A stretch of DNA of 64,000 nucleotides from the NCBI GenBank assembly GCA_033296885.1, contig MU863878.1:248001-312000 (forward strand). Reading direction: 5' to 3'. Numbering within the stretch: the stretch's first letter is position 1; each line of letters begins with the position of its first letter. The position numbers were made by a program, and so were the translations under genes. The stretch comes from Triangularia verruculosa. Lineage: Eukaryota > Ascomycota > Sordariomycetes > Sordariales > Podosporaceae. This document shows positions 46,242 through 57,508 of this stretch, in pieces. The notes under the pieces were generated by a model. That model ran no database searches. It saw only the letters and a program-made list of their open reading frames with translations, and was not told the DNA's origin.

Positions 46242-46698
46242 ATGGGGTCCCCGAACTCCTACACGCCTCCTCCCACGCCCCCTCCCACGCCTCCCAACTC
46301 GCCGCCGCCAACGCCGCCACCAACACCACCCAGCAGCGCTAGCAGCGCTAGCAGACGGCTCCTTCAAGGAAATTATCGAATCGTGCGAACCCGGGCCTCA
46401 TTTCCAAAGCGATAATCCCGTCGTTCCTCCAGGAGAGAACCCCTCGTGTATCGTGGGGTTCTATCCGGTCGCCGTTGACGACTTCCCGGCCCCTCTTTGG
46501 CTGATGGGGATATTTGACCTACCGAGCAGGTGCGCGCGCATTTATGGCTCGGGGCTTGCTGCGACAGAGCAGCTCTTTTGGGCGCTCTCTGGCGAAGAGC
46601 CGTCTGCTGGCGCTGCTGGGAGGGTGTCGGTACGTACAGCCGTTCATTTTCAATGTTCTGTCGCCCCAGAGCTTCTCAAATATTTCACCATACGTTAG
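46242..46698 (+). pseudogene. Proline-rich protein gene with a frameshift
   Basis: From the ATG at 46242 the frame reads MGSPNSYTPPPTPPPTPPNS and more Pro/Thr repeats, then SSASSAS, and stops at 46413. In the next frame the text continues naturally (LADGSFKEIIESCEPGPHF, then IVGFYPVAVDDFPAPLWLMG, IYGSGLAATEQLFWALSGEE) to 46698. The shift falls in the Pro/Ser codon repeats around 46260-46350, a slippage-prone stretch. It is either a pseudogene, a sequencing error or an unseen intron. No family is recognised. Confidence 0.4.
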
Positions 46699-47407
46699 AT
46701 CTCGGCAAGTGACTTGGCTTGGATGGTCTTCCCAAAGAGCTATCTGCCGATCCTAAAAACTACATTTTCGTTTCTCATTATCTTGATCACAACGATACCC
46801 TCACAGCCACAAGTTCAGAGACGTCCACCTTGTCCGCAGTCCCTACCTTCCCTTTTCATGTATCCCTATCGCAAGTACGAGGCACTTGGCAACCCTGGTG
46901 CTTGGGCCACTCCCAGTGCTGTTTCTTGCATGGCAAAATTACCGGTAGCCATGACATAAAACATCGCCGAAGTTGACGTATCGATTTGTTCGTCGATCTC
47001 ATCACACTGCTTTTCGTTCACACCATGCTCGATGAGCAACAACACACTGCACATCTCAAAAGTTTTCAACGTTTGTTTCTCACCACGACTGGTCGTCGGA
47101 CACTGGCCCACTTTTGCAACTTCCGGTGTCTTGGCTCTCTTGGCTTTGTTTTGGCATCGTGCTTTGACCCCTGAAAAGACCCACAGTTTCTTGGCTGTCG
47201 TCATCAGTTTGAGCAAACGCCCACTCGTCATATATTGTTCCAGGGCATCGGGGTTGCCGGCCAAGGTAGTTGGGTACACGACAGGTTCTAGGCCTTCAAG
47301 AATGCTATTTGAGGCTCCAAAAGAAGCTTATCAGCTTCGCCGATCCAACCTTCAGGTCGTCAACTAATAAGACACAACTTTGAGCAGACGACATCAAAAC
47401 AATCACC
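46699..47407. other. Spacer upstream of the transporter gene
   Basis: Short frames only. Text such as ADPKNYIFVSHYLDHND near 46750 on the plus strand is coding-like and may be a leftover of the broken gene just before. The final part is the transporter promoter. Confidence 0.35.
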
Positions 47408-48742
47408 ATGGGGTCCACCGGCCTCTTCGAATCTTTCCTCGGTGCCATCCAAGCCTCCCTCTCGGTCCTCTTGGTGATGACCTATGGCGGCCTAGCAGGT
47501 CATCTAGGGTTCCTCGACCGCAAAAGCAGCAAGAAAATCTCCAAGATCTGTGTCCAGCTGTTTCTCCCTGCCCTCCTCATCACCAAAGTCGGCTCCCAAC
47601 TCGACCTCGACTCTGTCAGCAACTATGTCCCCATTGTATTCTGGGGCGTAGCCTGCCACATTGTCTCCTTCGGCATCGGAATGCTTGCGCAATTCGGTTT
47701 CGGAATGCCCAACTGGTCCACTGTTGCCATCCTCATCAACAACACCACCAGCTACCCTCTCCTCCTCATTGCCGCGCTGGAAGAGACCGGAATTCTGGAC
47801 TCGCTGATTGTAGGAGATGAATCCAGCAAGGAAGCAGTCGAGCGCGCAAAGTCCTACTTTCTCGTGTTTTCAACGATTTCCAACTGCCTCACATTTGCAG
47901 TTGGCCCAAGGCTTCTCGAGGACACCGATTCCTGGGATGGCGACGACAAGGATGACTCCGACGAGAGCGCGGGTGCCAATTACAATGATGAAGAAGCGAG
48001 CGCAAATGAGCAGACTCGCCTCCTCCCCAACCGCAATAACTCCTCGAGCAGACGCAGCCAGCAGCAGCAAGAGAACTACACGGACGAGCACCCGTTCTTC
48101 ATGTCCCAGGAGCAGTGGGATAACCTCTCTCCTCGTACCCAGTGGTGGTTGTCGCTTGTACTGTCCTTCTTCAACGCCCCGCTGATCGGCGCGGCGATCG
48201 GTGCTGTCCTTGGTCTTGCTCCCCCCCTGCATAAGGCTTTCTTCAGCCCTACCCAGGAAGGCGGCATCTTCACCGCTTGGCTCACCGCATCTCTCAAGAC
48301 TATCAGCCAGTTGTTTGCGCCCCTGCCCGTCCTCGTCACCGGGCTCTCGTTGTTCAACTCGATCAAGGACTTCCTCAAGAGCAGAAAGCAAGGCAGGGAG
48401 GATGGCAAGCTCAGAAAGATTGTTCCCTGGGGCACGGTGTCGTTTATTTTGCTGGTGAGGTTCATCATTTGGCCGGTGATGAGCATTGGGACGATTTGGA
48501 TGCTGGCGACGAAGACGGACTGGCTAGGGAGTGATCCGATTTTGTGGTTCACCATGATGCTTATGCCTGCTGGCCCGTCGGCGCAGAAGCTGATCAGTTT
48601 GGTACAGGTGACGGAGGGGGTTGGGGAGGAGCAGGAGGGTGCGATTGCGAGGTTGTTGACGATTTCGTATATCATCAGCCCGCTGTTGAGTTTGACGGTT
48701 GTGGGGAGCTTGAAGGCTTGTCAAGGGGTTTTGGATGGGTGA
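47408..48742 (+). CDS. Auxin efflux carrier family (AEC/PIN-like) transporter
   Basis: Single exon, 444 residues, start context caccATGG. Layout of the AEC family: five N-terminal helices (FLGAIQASLSVLLVMTYGGL; KICVQLFLPALLITKVG, the LPxL block; YVPIVFWGVACHIVSFGIG; STVAILINNTTSYPLLLI with the family's Asn-rich crossover; AKSYFLVFSTISNCLTFAVG), a long acidic and Gln-rich cytosolic loop (about 175-245), then five C-terminal helices (FFNAPLIGAAIGAVLGLAP; ASLKTISQLFAPLPVLVTG; GTVSFILLVRFIIWPVMSI; ILWFTMMLMPAGPSAQKLI; LLTISYIISPLLSLTVV). Fungal members sit in internal or plasma membranes and export small organic acids or amino-acid derivatives; the substrate is not predictable here. Codon use is biased toward C-ending codons. 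Confidence 0.9.
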   Translation: MGSTGLFESFLGAIQASLSVLLVMTYGGLAGHLGFLDRKSSKKISKICVQLFLPALLITKVGSQLDLDSVSNYVPIVFWGVACHIVSFGIGMLAQFGFGMPNWSTVAILINNTTSYPLLLIAALEETGILDSLIVGDESSKEAVERAKSYFLVFSTISNCLTFAVGPRLLEDTDSWDGDDKDDSDESAGANYNDEEASANEQTRLLPNRNNSSSRRSQQQQENYTDEHPFFMSQEQWDNLSPRTQWWLSLVLSFFNAPLIGAAIGAVLGLAPPLHKAFFSPTQEGGIFTAWLTASLKTISQLFAPLPVLVTGLSLFNSIKDFLKSRKQGREDGKLRKIVPWGTVSFILLVRFIIWPVMSIGTIWMLATKTDWLGSDPILWFTMMLMPAGPSAQKLISLVQVTEGVGEEQEGAIARLLTISYIISPLLSLTVVGSLKACQGVLDG

Positions 48743-50345
48743 GGGCGTTTTCGAAAGAGATAGAGGATGGCTGAGAAGGGCTCTGGAGTTTATGGTGTGG
48801 TTTGTTGGGTTGGGAACGGGCGTAGAACTACAAGATAAAGGCGTGTACATGGTATTTTAGCAGGGCCTGAACGTGTTATTGCTGCGCCTACGATACTGAA
48901 AATCAGGCCTCGCCTCCTGAAAGGAGTTTTCTGACCTGGTACGACACATTTTCTCAAAGCTTCGCAGCTCGTACCCGTAGAAGACTTTGTGACAACAGTT
49001 AAAGTCTAGAGCAATAAACCAACTGTCAAGAACTGAAGCTGCCAGCTTCCTGCTGCCGTCGAATTCATCGATACGCCCTCGACAGGGACTATACACCACC
49101 AGGACCCAAGACCGACAGATCTTATCCTTGAGGCTGACAACCACACGACTAATCCTAAGACGCACCCAGTCAAGCCTCCTGACATCTCCAGCACTCCGTA
49201 CCTACCTACCTACGTATACGGAAAATCACAACCGCCCTCCCATCCTCTCTCACCCTCAACACTCTCGACCCAGCTTGATGCAATTCGAGTCCTCCGTAAT
49301 CCAACTTCCTCAAAAACCGCCACCAACCACTCCCGTGATCCTCCACATTCCGGTGTTCCAATTGTCCCAAACAGAGAGAGCCGGTTCTCCCCTCCCCTCC
49401 CCTCCTAACCAAAGGATGCTGCTGCGAATTACTCGCCGTTACAGAACACTCCCAGGAGAGCTTACAGTACCTCACATATGGTAACATATATGGCAGGAAG
49501 AAGTGGTAGATCAAATGGTCAGCAAACTCGAAGAACCGCGTGCGAATATTAGTAGCGTTCACGCGCGCGAGCGGATGGGAACGGAAACACACCCAGGAGA
49601 GCTTACAGTACCGTCGCGTGACGGAGGGGGAGACGGAAACCCCAGGAGCTGTCTAGCAATGTTGGCTAAAACCTCGTCCTCGTTGACAGGGTGAGAGATG
49701 AGGGGCTGAGTTGGGATATCAGGTTGCGGATGAGCAAACGGGGAGAATTGGTGCTTGGGTCGAATTTCCTGAGGGAAAACGGAAATTGTGTTCGGAGTTG
49801 GTGAGTAGTTGGATCGAGAGGAAGAGGTTATTTCGGGCGTGGGGTCTCGGGGCAGAAAGGGGATAATGATTATGGAGGAGGTTGCTGAACTCCGGGTTTT
49901 GGTGGTGTTTATGGACTGAAGGTGAGGACGTGAATTGAGGCTGGTCTGTGTGCTGTGTTGGAGGTGAAGTGGGTGGAGTATGGTAGGGTGGAGGAGGTGA
50001 GAGATTGGAGATGAAGGGAGATAGGGTTGATGAAAGGGGGTGAGTACCTGTAGGTAGGCGGTGAAAAGGGGTAAGAGGTGGAATGGGGTGTCGACAGAAA
50101 CGGGGATTGGTCACTACTGTTGAATAGGTGTATTGGTGCAATCATCAAAAGAGAGGATGAGAAGCAAGTGTTTTGACACAAGATATATCACCATCTTCAG
50201 TACGTCAGTACCTCAAACTTCAAAACAACCTCTTCATTTCTAAACTGATCATCATCTACTCTATCAACCCTCACCACATAAAAAACCGTGAAGCACCTCG
50301 GTTCCCTGTATTTTACCAACCTCCATCCCCAGCCATTCCCACAAC
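48743..50345. other. Convergent 3' region with a 21-bp direct repeat
   Basis: 1.6 kb between two convergent genes. A 21-bp direct repeat (CCCAGGAGAGCTTACAGTAC plus C) occurs at 49451-49471 and 49592-49612. The part at 49720-50180 is strongly purine-rich on the plus strand (GGAG/GGTG), giving long but meaningless minus-strand frames rich in Pro, Ser and Thr. No gene is supported. Confidence 0.5.
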
Positions 50346-50903
50346 TTACTCCTCCACCGGGAAATCCGTAATATCAAACTCCCTCGGCCCGGCATACGAA
50401 ACATCATTATCAAACGGATTCCCCTCATCATTCAGATTCACAAAAATATCCTCCTTCGGCACAACATACGTCCCCTTGACCCCATCCACCGTGACATTAA
50501 ACACGGCATCGTTCCTATCCGTCTCTGCACCCCGCGGGTGCCAGAACGTCCAGGTCACAGCATCGCTGTTACAGTTGCCTACTCCCTGGTAGACGTACGC
50601 GAGCCAGGTTGCGCCGGAGAAGCCGGTGTCGAGGTAGGCTGAGCAGGAGACTGGACCCGAGAGGGTGGGGCCTGTGATGTTGAATTCGAAGCTGTTGAGA
50701 CCAAGTTAGTATACCTAGCGGGGAGAGATGATGAAGAAAAGGGGGAGGAAATACCGGCAGTAACTGCTCAGATGAGCTTTGGAGGCGAAGAAACCGGAGA
50801 TGTGGTAAGGACCAGCGGCAGTCGTGTCGGTTTGGGGAGCTGGGACTGGAGTGGCGGTGGTGAGGCCGGCAAAGACGGTGATGAGGGAAATGATGGACTT
50901 CAT
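50346..50903 (-). CDS. Small secreted protein, function unknown
   Basis: Exons 50903-50755 and 50691-50346 (intron 63 bp with branch ACTAAC) give 164 residues. The signal peptide is MKSIISLITVFAGLTTATP, followed by a Thr/Pro stretch. The mature part has four cysteines (SSYCRFEF, VSCSAYLD, GNCNSD and none later, so three are clear) and N-linked sites at NIT and NVT. The second half (WTFWHPRGAETDRNDAVF, then KGTYVVPKEDIFVNLND) is beta-rich. It ends in an acidic tail (DITDFPVEE). I do not know the family; it fits the general class of small secreted fungal proteins. Confidence 0.75.
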
Positions 50904-51626
50904 GATGAATGTGGTTGATGATGGAGATTGTCTTTCTTCAGAATGCCGATTTCAATCGTCACTGAGCGTGTGTTGGAAAGAATGATGAAAACAAGAATCG
51001 AAATCGAAGTGATTAGGTGATTTATATCTTTGCTTAGAAGATGGTGAATAAAGTGTTTCACTGTAGACGTCATATCTCGCTGCCGTCGTATCTTTGTTGC
51101 CATTGTAATCCTATCCGTCGTATTCATCGCGGCGGTCCAATCCTACAGCCAGCTCGGTGCTATTACTGACCCCAGAAACCCCTCTGATTCGACTGGCTGC
51201 TGCCGGTCTTACCGTGATTAGCTATCCGCCAGGCAGTGCAGTGTAACGCTAAGACCCAGACATTGGCCCCGTCTGGTCATTGGCTGGCTAGTACGATGAA
51301 GGAGCTGGATGAATCCGAGGTGATGAACGGTACGGTGTAGCATTGCCATTGACAGCAGGGCTTATTTCCGGGGTAGCCAATGAGGAAGAACAAAATCGAA
51401 GATCCCGTTGTCGTTGAGGCGGTGTAAAAGCCATAGCTACCTAGTTATGGTCAGTCCCAACAAGCTTTTCCCAACGATAATACTACGGCGCCACCAGTTG
51501 CAAGCTCAAGCCAATGAGAGTCAGCTAGGTATAATATGAACTAATAAGCATTACTACTAGTAGCTGCCAGCTATATGTACAATCTTTTTATCACCTTTTC
51601 CCCGCAAACTCGAAGCCAAATCAAAC
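50904..51626. other. Spacer, no gene seen
   Basis: About 720 bp between two minus-strand genes. It contains AT-rich sequence near 51480-51590 and no family-like frame. The part next to 50903 is the promoter of the small secreted protein. Confidence 0.5.
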
Positions 51627-53101
51627 CTAAAGCTTGTACTGAGCCTTCTTGCCAGTGTACTTGAGCGAGAAGATACCGCGCTCAATGGAGTTGAGGAGGA
51701 TGTAGCCCGACTTGAAGTAGGGATAGACGGACCAAGTGCCCAGAAACTCTGTGACACCGTTGACATCGTCGTCCTCGGGGTGGCAGTCGAAGAAGCCGGT
51801 CTCGGTGAACTTGGCGCCGGTGGGGTCGACCTTGACGGAGGAGACATCGACGACGCGGAGACCGGAGCCGTAGTTGGCCTGGTAGGTAAGACCATCAATG
51901 ACCTATCGATATCATGTTAGCAACGGCGTTCAAATGGTACTATCACGGAAAATGGAAAACTCACGTATTGGTTGTGGTCGATAGACTTCGCAGGCGACTT
52001 GTACAAGCCAGTGTTGATGGGAGCCAAGAGGTTGGCGACGTTGAAGATGTAGGTGGTGGTGCGGCCGTCAGCAGCGGGGCCGACCTTTCTCTGCTCATCG
52101 AGCTCGTCGTCGAGGAGGAGGAAGGTCTGGTCATCATCGATGAGCCAGCCTTGGTGAGAGTAGGCATTGCCCTCATAGGGAGTGCGGGACACAACAGCAG
52201 GGGCGGACTTGTTGGTCACGTCCATGACGGTCAGGGTGTCCTCGTTGAAGTTGAAGCAGATCTCACGGCCCTTGTACTCGGCGGTGGGACCCTTGTAAAT
52301 GACGCACTGGGCATCGTGGACGTAGCCGTCCTGGGGGATGCAGCCGGGGGAGACGGGCTTGAGGGGGTTGGAGACGTCAACCATGAACATACCACCGGCG
52401 CAGGGGGTATTGCGGGCGTTGGTGCCGGAGCGGCCACCGACGGCGTAGATCATGTTGGTCTCCTCGTGGGCGACGAGGTTGTGGGTGGCACCGACGCCAT
52501 CGAAGAGGGTGATGTCGGTCTCCTTGGAGAAGGCCTTGGGCTTGAAGAACCAGGGGTTCCACCATGGCTTGACGTCGAGGAGCTTGCGGAGGTCGAAGAT
52601 CTGGATACCGTGATTGTTGGCCTCGGAGCCAATGTAGGCATAGTCGCCGATGACCTTGATATCTCTCCACGAGACGGTCTCGGTCTGGGTGTCAAGACGG
52701 CCGAGGTACTCGAGACGGCCGAGGGGGGTGATCTCGACGAAGGCGACACCGTCAGTCTGACCAACGATACCGAACTCGCGCTTGGACTTCTTGTCGGTCC
52801 AGCCCCAGACATCATTACCGGCCTTGGCGGCGGAGCCGAGATCCTCATGGGAGAGGAAAGAGTGGAGGTCGACGTTGTTGCAGCCATACTCGCCGGCCTT
52901 GCCGTTTTTGCACTTGACGGTGCTGAAGAGGGCCTTGTAAAGCTTGGAGCCGCCAAAGAGACCGTTGGCACGAGCCGTCTCCCACTGCTGCATCTTCAGA
53001 CCCATAAGCTCCTCATGCTTGCTGGCAGCCTCAGCAGAAAGACTCGCAGAGACGGTCGACGCGCCGAGGGCGGCAGCGGCGACAACCGAGGTAACCTTCA
53101 T
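51627..53101 (-). CDS. Secreted LVIVD-repeat / choice-of-anchor-B protein
   Basis: Exons 53101-51965 and 51902-51627 (intron 62 bp with branch GCTAAC) give 470 residues. Signal peptide: MKVTSVVAAAALGASTVSAS. The rest is built from beta-propeller-like repeats, each with an LVIVD-type strand: IQIFDLRKLLD, MFMVDVSNPLKPV, LTVMDVTNKSAPAV and LRVVDVSSVKVD. Conserved blocks GATHNLVAHEETN, YVHDAQCVIYKGP and AYSHQGWL carry the His residues typical of the choice-of-anchor-B group, to which fungal secreted proteins annotated as regulatory-P-domain proteins also belong. Function is not established; a surface or extracellular scaffold is likely. Codon use is strongly C-biased, suggesting high expression. 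Confidence 0.85.
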
Positions 53102-54076
53102 GTTGGGTGTTGGGGTTGGATAGCTTGAGGATGTGTTGATGAGGAGAAGCGGCGGGAGAAGGAGATCAGAGGAGAGGACGTCCCGACTCTGACTGGCCTC
53201 TCTCTTGTCCCGACGGCGGGGGCGAGGGGCTGTCGATATTTATAATTGGCGATCGACGGAGGGGTTGGTGCTGTTCTTGGCCATCTTAATGTCAGCGTCT
53301 CCTTGGAGGTTCCCCTCACCAGTTTGGACCTGTCCATCACGGTTCTTCATCATGCCCAATACTACAGCCAATGCATGCGGGCAAGATGTCGATGGCAGAG
53401 TCGTAGAGTGCCGTTGAAAGCGGTAGTTGATCCGGTGTTGGGTCTAAGTTGCTAGTCGCGGAATCTTGGCCCGGTTGTCGTGCTGTCGCGTCAGCCAGTG
53501 GTTCTTTGAGGAGCTGCCAGAAGAGGCAGGTTTCAACGGTTGATCCTTGACTGATCGGGGCTAGAGTAGTATCACCCGGCAAGACTTGGTCTTGTCAACT
53601 TCCTTTCCCGACATGTGGGCTCCGCCGGTACAGGCACAAGATCGTCCAAAGAATTTGTGGGGGAGGTGTCGTCTCGCGCCTGGTCGTTGCTTGGAAGCCG
53701 TTGGAGGTGCCATTCCCGGTCAAGTCTGGTGGAGCTGACCAAAAGGTTCTCCGGGGTTGGTGCGGCGCAGCGGCAGGCTCGGCATTGCTCGGCGCCTTAT
53801 TTCACGCTTCTATAACAGTGGGGGAGATATCGATATGCAGCAGAGACGGGACGAAGGAGCATGAGCACCGTTATTTCCAGAAGACACTTGTATTCCATCC
53901 CAGCTTCCATCTCCAATGTTCCCCCAAGACTCTCCAAGAACTCGAAAGCCTCTCCAACTTCCATCTTCCGTTACTCTTCCCCTCCCACCTGCTGTTCGTG
54001 TGAGCGCATGCATGCAAGAGTCGCCGCTAGCCACACATCCACACCCAATGTTCGGTCAAGAACTTGCGGCCCCGAG
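53102..54076. other. Spacer, no gene seen
   Basis: About 975 bp upstream of the LVIVD gene and downstream of the isoflavone-reductase-like gene. GC-rich, no frame with family features. A putative leader with CTTCTCC-like runs lies at 53100-53200. Confidence 0.5.
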
Positions 54077-55346
54077 TTACGGCCTACCGACCCAAAAATT
54101 CGAGACGAATTCTTCGACCCCTGTGAACTTGTAGTCGGGGAAGATGCGGTTCCACTCATCCGATACCACCATGTCGCCTTCCGCAAGCGCAAGCAGAAAA
54201 CCCGAAAACGCCGCCCTCGAGAAGGCTGCCCGCGTCTCTTCGTCGAGGTGCTGCACAGAGGGGTGATCGAGGGGTTTCACCCACGAGCCATTCCATTCAC
54301 CTCGTCTCAAGCTATCCAAGTCCAGGAGCTCGACATCAAACTTCTTGCCTGTCACGGTGTTATCAGATTAGATACCTGGTTCCCAGCGTCGGCTTTTGAA
54401 AGGAAATCTCTTGGCCCTCACATGGGGAGCCAAGACGTCAGGTGCCTAGGTAGGCATGAAGAATAGGAAATCACAAACCTCTTATCTTCTCCCCAATCGC
54501 CAGCTCCTGGGCAAGAGAAAGCGTTTCCCCCGCGATGCCTCCGATCTTGGGCCACTCGCCTTCGTATTCAATTGCCTTGGCGACGATGTTGCCGACGTCT
54601 TGGATCGTGGTGGCCGTGAAGCGGGGTTCGAGACTCCCCGGAGCAAGCAGCCTGCGGTTTGCAAAGTCAATAGGGAGAAAGTCGTTGGTCTTGAGATGCT
54701 TGTTGATGTTTTCGTTGGCGTGGTAGTCGGTGAAGAGGCCGGGTTGAAAGAGGCAGTACTCGAGCACTTTGCCGTTCTTGTTGACCTCCTCGAGGTAGTC
54801 GCGGGCGAGAAGCTTGCTGTCGTTCCATTTAAGGTGGGTGAAGCGGGCGCTGGCTGTGTTAGCGAGGGGATTTTGTCTGGAGTGTGCAGCGAACGACGTA
54901 CACAAACCACTCGCTTGGAGCGAAGCGTTTGACTCCAGCTGCAATGGAGGCGTCGATCAGAGTCTTCTGGGCAGTTGCCTCGGGGTCATTCTGAGCAACT
55001 ACAAACGAGAGCACAGTGTGGACGCCCCGAAGTGCCTTGGCCAGATCGTCCTTATTGTGGAAATCGACCTTGAGGGGAGTGGTGCCCTCGACTATCTCTT
55101 CAGGGACGAGGTCCTATTCGGGGTCAGCGTCGATGCTAACGGTAAATGAGTGGCTTTGACATACCCTGCGAGCAAGAGTGATGACTTCGTGCTTGCCTGT
55201 GGCAACAAGCACCTCGGTGATTTCGCGAGCGACCTCTATGAGGTTTGATGTTAGAGATGCCACCCTGGTCACAACTGCCAACTGTCACCGGATTCATGAT
55301 CTTCCATGCACTTACGTCCAGGAGCGGCGACAGCAATTTTGACCAT
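54077..55346 (-). CDS. Isoflavone-reductase-like / NmrA-type NAD(P)-binding protein
   Basis: Five exons on the minus strand: 55346-55316, 55235-55165, 55113-54902, 54849-54479 and 54348-54077; phases give 318 residues. Introns are 80, 51, 52 and 130 bp. The N-terminus MVKIAVAAPGQVAREITEVL is a Rossmann strand-loop-helix with part of the glycine motif replaced (A-x-P-G-Q). Family text follows: GKHEVITLARR, VHTVLSFVVAQNDPEATAQK, GVKRFAPSEWF, the YCLFQPGLFTDYHAN block, TATTIQDVGNIVAKAIEY and GEKIRGKKFDVELL. The family (isoflavone reductase-like, PCBER/NmrA) includes NADPH-dependent reductases of aromatic secondary metabolites and redox-sensing regulators. The substrate is unknown. The acceptor of the third intron is chosen by phase. 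Confidence 0.8.
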
Positions 55347-56592
55347 GTTGGTGGTTGTATGTGATGTTATGCTTGTGAATGATTCTGGAGCAGCCGTGTT
55401 CAAGTGATTGAGATTCTAACGTCTTGTGTGCTCTAGTTTGAGCCTCTCAAGACAGGTAGGTGATCGCCAGCTCTATTTATTCTCCAGTCATAGTAATCCA
55501 GGCTTGGTCATCCTCGATGCCGAGCTGCAAGCCACAGCTCCGTGGATGTTCCATCGGACACATAGCTCCCCTAAGGTGGCGCCTGCAGACCACGAAAATG
55601 GCCACGGTGAATACCTATTTGGCTTCTCCCGTCATTGGTTGTGGTAATACGCCTATCTCAATACGCCGGGTCCGAAGTTTCCTATAGTTACACAAAAGTC
55701 CGAGGTGCGGAGTCATGGACAGCATCACACCGTGAAATACGGGTGAAAGCTAGTGCGGGGAGGGGATAAAGAGGTCCGTATGGAGAGTTCTCGGAGACAA
55801 TCTGGGCAAAGTGCTACGTAGACGCCGCCGCGGCGATCCACGGAGATCCACGGAGCTCATCCGTACCCGGCACGGCGGTAACTGGTGCCGCTGTATCTCC
55901 ATGCCGTGCCATGCGGGAGGATCAAGCAGTCTTGGCGTAGCTTGAAGTGCCACCTCTCATGCTGCAGACAGCTTCGCACGCTTTCAATTGGTTCTCACAG
56001 ACTGACTTGCCTAAGTTACCTAGGTACAAAGAGATGTTAGTAAAATTGAAGTTCTGTCGAGATTGAGGGACTCACCATAAACCGACGCCATAATCCGTAA
56101 TTCAGACAAGAGGTGCTTGACAGAACTATCCTTCCTTGCTTTTTCGTTGTCGCCACTTTTCACCTGGTGAGTTTCTCTCCGGTGCTTGTGCAAGGACAAC
56201 TGTTGGGCCGAACGCAAAAGACAGAAGGTATGAGACAATCTCATTGAGGGGTGGGAGAAGATGGGATTGCAAGGCTGAAAGAACCTAAAATGTCCTGGAG
56301 CAGATGGTGTGGGCAAGGGTATTGATATTTCTGCCTCGGGCGAGCTCATTTGAAGTCTTGACATTCGATGCGATTGCGAGACCCCACTATCACAGCCTAA
56401 AGTATTAAATGGAACTATTAAGCTGTCGACATCCGTCTTTGACTGTCTGTCTCCATCACCGGAACGTGTGCGTGGCATCTCAGCACGACGCACTCGTCGT
56501 CATTCCCAACAAGATAATAAAAAGCACAACCGGATCTTCGGCAAAGTCCATCCTCCCCATCCATTACTATCATGTACCTACCAGATAAGTCC
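55347..56592. other. Spacer with one unassigned minus-strand frame
   Basis: About 1.25 kb. The longest frame (minus, 56493-56020, 157 codons) is Ser/Arg-rich and has no family feature, so I do not call it. The palindrome TACCTAGGTA lies at 56017-56026, at the end of that frame. Confidence 0.45.
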
Positions 56593-57508
56593 TCATATAG
56601 CCATCATGACCGCCAAAATTACTCCCACCATGCCAACTGCCTGTCTCATGGCTCTCGAGTCGACAATTGTTTCAGACGTCGAGGCAGGTACTGGCTCAGC
56701 AGCCGACGTAAGTTGAACAAATTGTTCCTCAGTCGACGGAGACTCAAGCCCATCGCCTCTATTGTGATCTTTCTCCTCGCTGTCCAACGAGTCCCACGAA
56801 CCACTCCTATCCCTCGTCGCCGTCGGTACAGGTGCTGTCGTAGCCGTAGTCAACCCCTCGGGCTCCAAACTCGTTAATGTCACCGTCTCTTTCCCGTCGA
56901 CTGCAAGAGTGCCAGTAGCAACAGGCAGTGAGGTCATCTTTCCCACCCTAGCCCCGGGCGTCACCGAAATCGACTGCGCAGCGGGACACTCGCATTGTCC
57001 CTCCGGAGCCATCTGCGCGTATTGGTTGTAGGAGTACTGGCAGTTCTGCTTCCGCCGCTCGCAGACGTAGCGCTGGACTGACCCGTAGAACAAGCTCAGA
57101 TCAGGCTCCGCCTTAGGGTCATTGGCACACCGGCACATGTAGCAGTAGGTGATGCTCTGGAAGGGATTGTCGTAGCCTTCGTTGTTGGACCAGCAGCTGT
57201 TGGAGAGCTCGGCGGAGAATGTGCCGCCCCTGTAGCTGCAATACGCTCGGCAAGTCTCGACCTGTTGGGGGCAGACGGTGTTTCCTAGGTAGGAAATGAT
57301 ATATTAGTTATTGGGACCATTAGGTAGGGGTAAAATAATACAAACCAAAGCTTGTGCCGCTTCTTCCCGGCTGTGTTCGTATGGGAGGTGTCAAACATGT
57401 CTAGCCCTCGTCCTTGTATTTGCTCCAGTCGATGGATTCTGCCGAGGACACGCCAGCAACCCCAATGGCCAGGGCCAGCAGGCCCGTCGACATGGCTTGG
57501 GAACGCAT
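56593..57508 (-). CDS. Cysteine-rich GPI-type surface protein with an in-frame TAG
   Basis: Exons 57508-57346 and 57284-56593 (intron 61 bp with branch ACTAAT); 284 codons plus stop. The sequence is intact except for a TAG at codon 36 (57403-57401), where the tandem paralogue has Tyr: DEG-stop-TCLTPP here, DEGYTCLTPP there. Landmarks: signal peptide (MSTGLLALAIGVAGVSSAES), a Cys-rich domain (VCPQQVETCRAYCSYRGG, then ITYCYMCRCAND, YVCERRKQNCQYSY and GQCECPAAQ), a Ser/Thr-rich stalk and a C-terminal hydrophobic GPI-anchor signal (GMVGVILAVMMAI). Function would be at the cell surface. Either it is a fresh pseudogene, or the TAG is read through in some conditions, or it is a sequence error. The lack of other damage favours a recent event. 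Confidence 0.65.

Noticed and set aside
51914..53128. 404-codon plus-strand frame opposite the LVIVD gene
   Set aside because: It is the mirror of strongly C-biased coding sequence on the minus strand; its Val/Gly/Asp/Glu-rich product has no family features.
56020..56493. 157-codon minus-strand frame
   Set aside because: Ser/Arg-rich text with no domain, no splice partner and no supporting context.
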